Shown here: piece by piece, positions 56,554-64,000 of the stretch
Position numbering within the stretch: position 1 is the first letter of the stretch
Layout of the letters: each line of letters starts with the position of its first letter
NCBI RefSeq assembly: GCF_022605165.1
Contig: NC_063068.1
Location: 5,828,001-5,892,000 of the forward strand
DNA: 64,000 nucleotides
Direction of reading: 5' to 3'
Source of the DNA: Purpureocillium takamizusanense
Taxonomy: Eukaryota > Ascomycota > Sordariomycetes > Hypocreales > Ophiocordycipitaceae
The notes under the pieces: generated by a model
The model's input: the letters and a program-made list of their open reading frames with translations, nothing else
Database searches by the model: none
What the model was told of the DNA's origin: nothing
Translations under genes and position numbers: made by a program

Positions 56554-57726
56554 GGCGGATGGCGCGGCAAAGTAGGATCTAAACCGGACGTGATGTCGGC
56601 GCCGGTAGCAGTCGAAGGGGGAGCGGAGGCGGCGTTGTCTTTTTCTTGTGAGCTGCGCCTTCTGGAATCAAGGCTGGCCGCAGCTTGCGTACGGCAGCTA
56701 GCGGCGGGCTTACGAGCTTCTCCGCGGGACTCTTTGCAGAGCAGAAGGAGGGGGGAAGAGCGCGAAGATAGCTGTGGCCGAAGCGCTGCGACAGAGCAGG
56801 AAAAGGATGGTTTGTGTTGGACACGCAGCGGACCCAAGACGTGCGTGGTGCGAGAGGTACGGACAGGGGAGCGAGGTAGGTAAGCTGAGCTCCGGGCTGG
56901 CGACGACGTCGACGTTGACGTTGCTGAGGCTGGCTGGCTGGTTGGCTTCCAAGCGCAGGCGGGGCGGGGTGACGGCGGCCTGGCCGGCGCAGCTGGAAGT
57001 GCTTACGCGCGTAACATGCGACGTCCTTGGCGGGGCTGTGTCGCGTTAGCCCATCATCATCAGCGGTGGTTCCCCCTCTTTGTGCAGGGTCGGGTTGCTA
57101 GAGGAGCCGGTGCTGGGCCTGAGGAGCAGCACCGTTACAAGGGCAAGTTACGCAGTGGACGGTAGAAGGCCCTGGACTTCTGGCAGCCCCGCCAGCTCCT
57201 GCCGGAGCCTCGCGTCACGACGTTCCTCGTAGGTAGACGCCCCCAATGTCTCGGTCTCGGCTGGGAGGTTCCAGCACAAGTTCCAGTGGAGGCTGCGCTG
57301 CCCACCTCGCGTGCAGCGGGCTGCTCCGTCCATGGATCACCACAGCACAGCACGCACAGCACCTCGCAGCCCACGGCTCCCCGCCTCAAGCTGCCCAGCT
57401 GGGAACCTGGAACCACCTGGGCACCTGCGGTAGCGCTCGAGGTGATTGGGCGACACGAGCCTGCCCCTCCTCCTCCACCAATGCCCAACGGCCAAAATGA
57501 CGCAAGGCTGTGGTGAGGTTGCCAGCGTTTCGGTTGGCTGCCAAATGCTGTGTAATGCCCCTCGTCTGTGCCGCCTCTCGGGGCCGGCCTACACGGTGGC
57601 GTGCCGTCGCAACATCGCTTGGCCCCGCCGAAATTCTGTCTCCCAACGCCGCCGCGACGTCCATCTCCATCCCACTCCGCTGCGCACTCAGCATACCGCA
57701 AGATTCCCAACCCCCGTTCGTACATC
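56554..57726. other. Divergent promoter region (ABP1 / glutaredoxin)
   Basis: This 1.17-kb stretch lies between two divergent start codons. Frames here (e.g. 57944-57135 on the minus strand) overlap the glutaredoxin leader and lack domains. No specific regulatory site can be asserted. Confidence 0.55.
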
Positions 57727-58559
57727 ATGTCTACGATCACCGAGGTCACCAGCCAGCCCCAATGGGACGAACTGCTAGGCTCTGTTCCCCCATCAGCGCT
57801 TGTCATTGTCTCTTTCCACGCTCCCTGGGCCGCCCCGTGTGCGCAGATGGCAACCGTCCTGTCGACCCTGGCCTCCGAATACCCCGTCACCGAGCCGAAG
57901 AGTACCGTTTGGGCCTCCGTCAACGCCGAAGAGCTTAGCGACATCAGCGAGGCCTACGACGTCACCGCAGTCCCCTTCCTCGTCCTGCTGAGAAACGGCA
58001 ATGTTGTCGAGACGGTCAGTGGCAGCAGCGCCGTCAAGGTCCGGACGGCCATCGAAACACAGACACGAGCCGATGGCAATACAACGGCGGCGGGCGATGC
58101 CATGAATGGTGTTGAGAAGACGGGTGGCAAGCCAGCCGTGGAAGAGGCGCCGGTAGATCCTGCCAAGCAAAAGGATGAGCTTTTCAAGCGGCTGGGAGAC
58201 CTGGTCAAGGCAGCACCCGTCATGCTTTTCATGAAGGGGACGCCAAGCTCTCCGCAGTGCGGCTTCTCGCGGCAGATGGTGGCAATCTTGCGTGAGCACT
58301 CCGTCAAGTACGGGTTCTTCAATATCCTCGCCGACGACGAGGTACGCCAGGGCTTGAAGGAGTTTGCAGAGTGGCCGACCTACCCGCAACTCTGGGTCGA
58401 TGGTGATCTGGTCGGTGGACTGGACATTGTAAGTGTGCCTACGTCTATGTGCCGTAGGTTTTGGCTAACTGGTACTAGGTCAAGGAGGAGCTGGGCAACG
58501 ACGAGGAGTTTTTCAAGCCGTACAGCGTCAGCGGCCCTAACGATGCTGCGGTTGCATGA
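57727..58559 (+). CDS. Cytosolic monothiol glutaredoxin (Grx3/Grx4 type)
   Basis: Two exons, 57727-58428 and 58479-58559, around a 50-bp intron, give 260 residues. The N-terminal thioredoxin-like domain carries WAAPC (W34-C38) with a following Met, as in Grx3/4 proteins. An Ala/Glu-rich linker precedes the C-terminal glutaredoxin domain with FMKGTPSSPQ and the monothiol CGFS site (C178-S181). WPTYPQLWVDGDLVGGLDI and the glutathione-contacting VKEE region follow. This architecture assembles bridging [2Fe-2S] clusters with glutathione and BolA-type partners, and signals iron status to transcriptional regulators in the cytosol and nucleus. Length and domain order are normal. The intron lies just after GGLDI. 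Confidence 0.96.
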
Positions 58560-60872
58560 GCTGGCCCTCTACGAAGGCAAGATATTCGCAACCCTCATCT
58601 CGCTTGAGGCCCATGGCGGTCCTAGCGAGGTCTGCTTGGTGAAGGGGGAAACCCACCACACGTCGAAGCGCAAGAACCGGAGCACGGCGTCATCTCCAGC
58701 CAAGGACAGAAGACGCCTACGTCCCAATGCGACTTTCGTTGGCCTTGGATGATGAGATGAGGTCGCGGGCTGTGGGTATTCCGCGGCGGAACGGGGACCA
58801 GGTGCTGCCGAAGCGTCAGCAGATCAGGGCCCCGCGTATAATTACGTGGAACGGTCGACATGGGAGGAAAAGTATCACAGCAGCGATGGAATGGGCTGCA
58901 CACTACGAAGTACATGTTTGCGGGACTTGTTATGAAACGCTCGGCCCGCTGTGTAGGATCGTGAGACCTGGTTGAAGGAGAATATAATTCACTCTCAAAG
59001 CATCCATGCTTCCTCATCATTGGGCCGGCACAGTTCGATTCTTGCCCGCTGTCAACCCTTTGTGGGAACCCTATTCCAGAGTCCGGCACTTGCCGCGAAC
59101 TCTTGAACTGGCTCGCCTATTGTACGGTACAGTATACTGCTGTATCAAGCCCAAGGAGCAGAACATACCTAGTACAGTGTTTGCCGTTTAGTGCGGCCGG
59201 CTGACAAATGGACGTCCGCTTCCCACACAGCACCATCCCATGGCTCGCCGTGGCGCTCTGTGCGCGCCAGTGTTACGTAGTGCCGCAGGTGTGACTCACA
59301 TGTGAGCCTCGCTCGAATGTCTCGCCGCGTGCAGTACGACGCTGTAGCGTTCCCAGCCATCCAGCGTCCCGGTGCGTGTTGGACTCCATGGCCAGGGCTG
59401 CGTGCGATTGGAGAAAAGCCGCCACGGGCCTGGCGTGGCGAGAAACCGCCCAGGCACTTTCGCCTCAGGGTCGCTTTCCTGGCATGTGGACAGGGCGCGC
59501 TGCAAGATGATAGTCGAGCGTGTATGTAGGGTAGTGCTGTATCATGCCACTCCAACGGCGTCGATGGTCGCCAGACTGTCACGGGTTTGGCGCGATGGCT
59601 TTTGCGCCGTGGTGAGAACCCGATTCTCAAGTGGCTATAACTATGTTCGGGTTGTGCGAGTGTGCGGGAAAAAAAAAATCAATCAGAAATAAAAATTAAA
59701 ATCAACAGATGGACATTGAGAGGCAGAGAGAGGCATGCTGAGGCTCTCCCGCTCACCGTGCACGCCCGCGCGACCCTTGGACGACGGATCTAGCGTCGCC
59801 ACCACACTGGATGAGATAGTTAACCCTCCAGAAAAACGACTGAAGAGGCGTCGGGGTTTGAGACGATGCACCTCCGATGGATCCGCGGGCGCGGTGTCGC
59901 CGCAACACTCTCACAGGGCCGCGCAACCCCAACGCACGTACTTCGTACAGAGTAGCTGCCGGCCCAACTCGCTAGGTGGTGAAAATGAAGAGTCCATCCA
60001 TCCATGCCCGGCCGGCCTGGTAGGGAAAAAAAAGCGGCAGCTGAACGGGCAACGCCGCCAGCAGAGCCTGGGATCCCCACATCACCGGCCGACGCACGCA
60101 GCTAAAAGGTGCCCGTCGCTGACGTCTTGCTCTAAGCGTGCGTGCCTTCCCGCCTCTCACGGTGTCCGTCCATTTGTCCCTTCCTCACTCCTGTCGTCCC
60201 TCCCAAAATCTTCCTCTTCCTTTCCCCTCAATTCAAGTGACTCTCGCCGAGGCACGTACTTATATCCGATCGCGCTTCCTGCGCCAGCAAGACGCGCGCA
60301 TTCGATCTGCTCGACGCCGCCATCTACACCGCGATACGGAGTACGTACTCGCATCCCACTTCGCGCCTCTCCAGCCAGGTAGCTCTCCAAACTCCGAAAC
60401 GCGGTCCTCACGCCTGAGGCGCCCCGAGGACCTCTGCACGTACGCTTGACGCCGCCTGCGATTTGACGACGGAGCGCTTCCATAAACCGCTTCGGGACAG
60501 TCGAGTATACCGGATTGCTCCTCAACGGCGCGCAAACCGTCTATGAGGGGCGGCGCAACCGGCGCAACCGCCAGAGCTACCCAAGTTACTTAGTCGCCCC
60601 TTCGAAGGCGCCGAGGAATATCGAGGCCTGCGCCGCTGAACCACGACATTGAGCATCGCGAAAACCATCCTATTTTCGCATATTCACCCTGTCGGCACGA
60701 TCTCCGCGCCTTGCTCCATCTTCCTGACGGACGCTGCTGCAATTAGCCGTCAGGCTGCCGTGTGCCGGAGACTTTGAGTTCTCGAAAGCTTAACTCCGAA
60801 GCGACCAAACCACCAAGAAGCGCCCCGGAAAACCAATTATTCGCCTCCTGGAAGCAGCTCATCTCAGCGACG
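58560..60872. other. Tandem intergenic region (glutaredoxin / Zn2Cys6 gene)
   Basis: This 2.3-kb stretch includes an AT-rich patch near 59670-59705, pyrimidine-rich stretches at 60130-60240 that look like a fungal promoter or leader, and no supported gene. Frames at 59169-59630 and 59735-60382 have no domain. Confidence 0.55.
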
Positions 60873-63556
60873 ATGACACCCACCCCACCCTCGACGAATT
60901 CGTCCACTGGCGGGCGGTCGCCCGAGGAGCAGTTCCGCGTTGTGCGGAGGAGAAATCGCGTGCCCCTCAGCTGCTATCCGTGCCGGACGAGAAAGTGAGC
61001 ATGGGCTCTTGTCCAATACCCGATGACTTCTTGCTGACCAGCCCGCAGGCTGTATGATTGAAATCCCACCAGAATCTGTCCGTGGTCGCCCGCTAACAAG
61101 GACGCAGAAAATGCGATCGAAACCACCCGTGCAGCAACTGTACCAAGAGAGAGGGCAACGACACGGCGTCATGCTCCTATGCAACGCCTTCGTCCCGAAA
61201 AAAGAGCCAGACTCAAAGTGAGTCGAGTCCGGACGATATGCAGAATCGCATTGATCGCCTCGAGGGCTTGGTCCTGTCGTTGATGCATAACGGTGGCAAC
61301 GTCGATCCCGAATCTGCTGCCCGCGCAAGCGAATCTCTTTCTCACTCTACAACGGGCAGTGCCTCTTCTGCCAAAGCTTGCCGCGAGGAGGCAGCCATGA
61401 TGGATGACGACAGTGACGTGGATGATAGCCTTGCGACGTCCCTGGGCGTGCTCAAAGTCGATAGCGACAAGGGCAAGTCCATGTACATTGGACAAGAGCA
61501 TTGGCATCTGATCCTCGCAGACATTGCAGAGGTGAAGAACTACTTCACAAACCACAAGAAAGAACTGGAAACGAGCTACGAGCGGGTCAGGTCCTCCAAG
61601 CCTGTCACCGCCCGCGAGGGACCGACGCTGCTGCTCGGCGCTCTTCCCGCCTCAGAACTCGAGCTGCGCGCCGAGCTCCCCCCCAAGTCAAGCGTCCTTG
61701 CTCTCTGCAGCCGATACTTCAACTCCATGGACAATGCAGTGAGCATCATACACGGGCCGACCTTCCTGCAGCAGCTCCGCACGCACTGGCAGGATCCATC
61801 AAAAACGCCCATCATGTGGATAGGCCTCCTTTACTCGGTCCTCTGTCTTGCCATGCTGAGTTATCACAAAGTTGGGGATGAGCCTCCGGAGTGGAAAGGA
61901 CGCACATTGGAGCTTGCGGACGAGTACCGCTTGCGGACCGTCCAGTGCCTCATCAAGGCTGACTACACCAGACCGGTCGAGTACACCGTCGAGACGATGA
62001 TTCTATACGTCTTCGGCGAGTACTCGTCAAGATGGGATGCTGATCTGGGCCTGTGGTTGATTGTCTCTCTGATCACGCGGATAGCCTTCCGCATGGGGTA
62101 CCATCGCGACGCGAAATGGTTCCCGTCGCTGACGCCCTTTCAAGCCGTTCGTTCCCATTAGCTTGATCGTGTCCCGTCATGTTGTACTGACTTGCGCTGC
62201 AGGAAATGAGACGGCGGACGTGGGCGCTAGTTCGCATGTCAGATGTCATCTTTTCGCACCAGGTATCGCTACCGAGCATGATCTACGAGCACGACTGCGA
62301 CACGCAGCTGCCCAACAACATATTCGACGATGAGTTTAATCCCGGGATCAAACAACTGCCGCCATCCAGGCCCATTACAGAGGCGACGCCAATCTCGTAC
62401 ATGATTGCCAAGGCTAAGCTCTGCAACGAACTCGGCAATATTCTCCAGGTAACCAACAGAGTGGGCAAGGGCGTTCCATATGACGAGATCATCCGGTTCG
62501 ACGCGAAGCTCCGCCAGGTGATGCAGGAGCTTCCTCCCCATCTCAAGCTCGGTCCCCTCGAGGGCGCTAATGAGCCCATCACGCTCATCATCGCACGTTT
62601 CAACGTGGACATTCTTTATCAAAAGATTCTGTGCCTTCTGCATCGCAAGTACATTTCCAAGGCGCGACAAAATCCGCGTTACGCACACTCTCGCCGTAGT
62701 GCGGTTGAGGCGTCCTTGCAGGCGATGGCACATCTGCAGATGCTTCGCCGTGAGTCTCAGGGCAACGGGCGGCTGAAAGCGGTGGGCTGGTACGTGAAAT
62801 CGATCGCGACAAAGGAATTCGTACTGCCCGCCATGCTCATCGTGCTTGACCTGCACTACGACAACATGGCAGGCCAGGCGGGTACTTGCGAGGGCCACGA
62901 GGGCGCATTTCTTTGGAGCTCCGAGGAGCGGGCCAACATGATAGGCACGCTGGAAGACGCCGTATCTATTTGGAAATCGCTTGCGGACACGTCGATGGAG
63001 GCGTTCAAGGCCTCCAAGGTCATCGAGATTATGCTCCAGAAGATCAAGGAGCCCACGCAGAGCGACAGCACGTCAATGCCTTCTCAGACCGATTCCTTGT
63101 CGACGCTGGAGTCAAGTATGGGGATGGACCAGACGCCCGCCATGGGCCCAGGTTTGATGCCCATCGACGGCTTCCCGGACTTCAGCACCGGCTTGAGCCC
63201 GTTCTCGAACACCAATAGTAGCGCCTTCATGGGGATGGAGTTCAGCCTGCCGCCGCCCAACCTCGTGGACATGCAGACGGATGGATTTAACCCTACCGGC
63301 GCCGCCTCTCCCATGTCCATGTTCACCAACTTTGGCAGCGGTTCGGGCACGGGGCCTGACCTGACGGCAAACTTCGACTGGGTAAGCAGACAGCAAAAGA
63401 GTGCCAACGATCATTACTGACGGTGTACCACAGGGTGCGTTCGAGAACTATACACAGATGGCCAACTGGGGCGCCGACCAGAGCTTTCAGATATACGGTG
63501 CTGAGGATCAGTCGCCGGGGCAGGGATCCGGCTCCGGTAGTATGAGCATGCAGTAG
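60873..63556 (+). CDS. Zn(II)2Cys6 fungal-specific transcription factor with a 3-nt microexon
   Basis: The proposed exons are 60873-60994, 61049-61051, 61108-62146, 62203-63381 and 63434-63556, giving 821 residues. Exon 1 ends inside the zinc cluster after CYPCRTRK. The 3-nt exon plus flanking bases supplies Lys-Leu codon parts, and exon 3 continues KCDRNHPCSNC. The joined motif is CX2CX6CX5CX2CX10C, a canonical six-cysteine binuclear cluster. A Ser-rich linker and a short coiled coil (MQNRIDRLEGLVLSLM) follow. The fungal-specific middle homology domain covers residues about 220-600 (LCSRYFNSMDNAVSIIHGPTF, YVFGEYSSRWDADLGLW, AEMRRRTWALVRMSDVIFS). The C-terminus is Met/Ser/Gly-rich and acidic, possibly an activation domain. 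Role: nuclear DNA-binding regulator, targets unknown. The donor of intron 3 (GTTCGT) is weak but frame continuity supports it. Confidence 0.9.
60995..61107 (+). other. Two back-to-back introns flanking a 3-nt microexon (61049-61051)
   Basis: Intron 60995-61048 (54 bp) has a GTGAGC donor, a TGCTGAC branch-like element and a CCGCAG acceptor. Intron 61052-61107 (56 bp) has a GTATGA donor, a GCTAAC branch-like element and a ACGCAG acceptor. The exon between them is GCT. Skipping it gives C-RTRKK-C, five residues instead of the required six; including it gives C-RTRKLK-C. Confidence 0.8.
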
Positions 63557-64000
63557 ACGAGGAACGATTCATGTATTTTACAAGGCCATATATTCCAGGG
63601 GAGGCGATGGGGGAGCTTGGTTCTTCCCCGGGTGGTCGATACCATATTACTGGCATTTAGAAAGGAGTTTGGGTTTTGCACCTCTCCGCCCATGAATACA
63701 CACTGTCACTTGGAAGGAACGGGGAAACGCCTTCGCCTTTTTTTTTAGAGTTTGCGGAGTATGTGGAAGGCGAGATTGAGTGGTGCATTGCATGCACGGC
63801 AAGGTGATAATGAACCTTGTACTATGGTTCGTTGTGCAAAGACGGCTTCTTGGCCTGGCACGCACGGTGACGTCGGGCGCTTAGTCACCACCCGGGCCGC
63901 CCAATTTTCAGCAACACCAACGGCGTAAATAGTAGGGGCGCGACTTGACGGCTGCATCACCTCATTCCCAGCACACTCCCACCTTTCGCCCTCCCCTTGC
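63557..64000. other. Downstream region of the Zn2Cys6 gene
   Basis: This 444-bp stretch holds probable 3' UTR and intergenic sequence. No gene start is recognised before the window ends. Confidence 0.6.

Overview
The window looks like nuclear DNA of a filamentous ascomycete, most likely a GC-rich sordariomycete close to Hypocreales. The evidence is: short introns (mostly 50-80 bp) with GTRNGN donors, CTRAC-type branch points and YAG acceptors; fungus-specific families (Zn(II)2Cys6 factor, CYSTM protein, Rim15 kinase, fungal Npr3); roughly one gene per 4 kb; and intergenic DNA rich in microsatellites and short AGGTACCT-like palindromes. Genus-level placement is not possible by eye. I see no tRNA, rRNA, intact transposon, CRISPR array or recognisable secondary-metabolite cluster.

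Layout. 1-4.2 kb: a bHLH regulator (+) with a long leader, then a repeat-bearing convergent spacer. 4.2-10.1 kb: Npr3 (-), then ethanolamine kinase (+). 10.1-20.4 kb: a gene-free GC-rich spacer, a large multi-exon zinc-finger protein (+) and an MFS phosphate-transporter-like permease (-). 20.4-27.5 kb: repeat-rich DNA around one small secreted-protein gene (-). 27.6-38.3 kb: a Rim15-type kinase (-) with a long upstream region, then a lysophospholipid acyltransferase-like gene (-). 38.3-45.3 kb: a five-exon bZIP factor (+) and eIF3 subunit d (+). 46.2-53.5 kb: a protein of unknown function with a Cys-rich N-terminal module and a Tyr/Gln-rich low-complexity region (-), a 4.8-kb gene-free stretch, and a CYSTM mini-protein (+). 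54-64 kb: Abp1 (-), a cytosolic monothiol glutaredoxin (+) and a Zn(II)2Cys6 factor (+).

Functionally this is mostly housekeeping and signalling. Several genes sit on nutrient-sensing pathways known from yeast: Npr3 (SEACIT/GATOR1, upstream of TORC1), Rim15 (downstream of TORC1/PKA/Pho85), an Rtg3-like bHLH protein, a phosphate-transporter-like permease, and Grx3/4 (iron signalling). They are scattered on both strands, so no operon-like unit is implied.

The most striking observation is in the Zn(II)2Cys6 gene. The invariant CX2CX6C spacing is restored only if a 3-nucleotide microexon is spliced between two introns that each have good donor, branch-point and acceptor signals. All exon models here were derived by eye from splice motifs, reading-frame continuity and family knowledge, with no transcript data.
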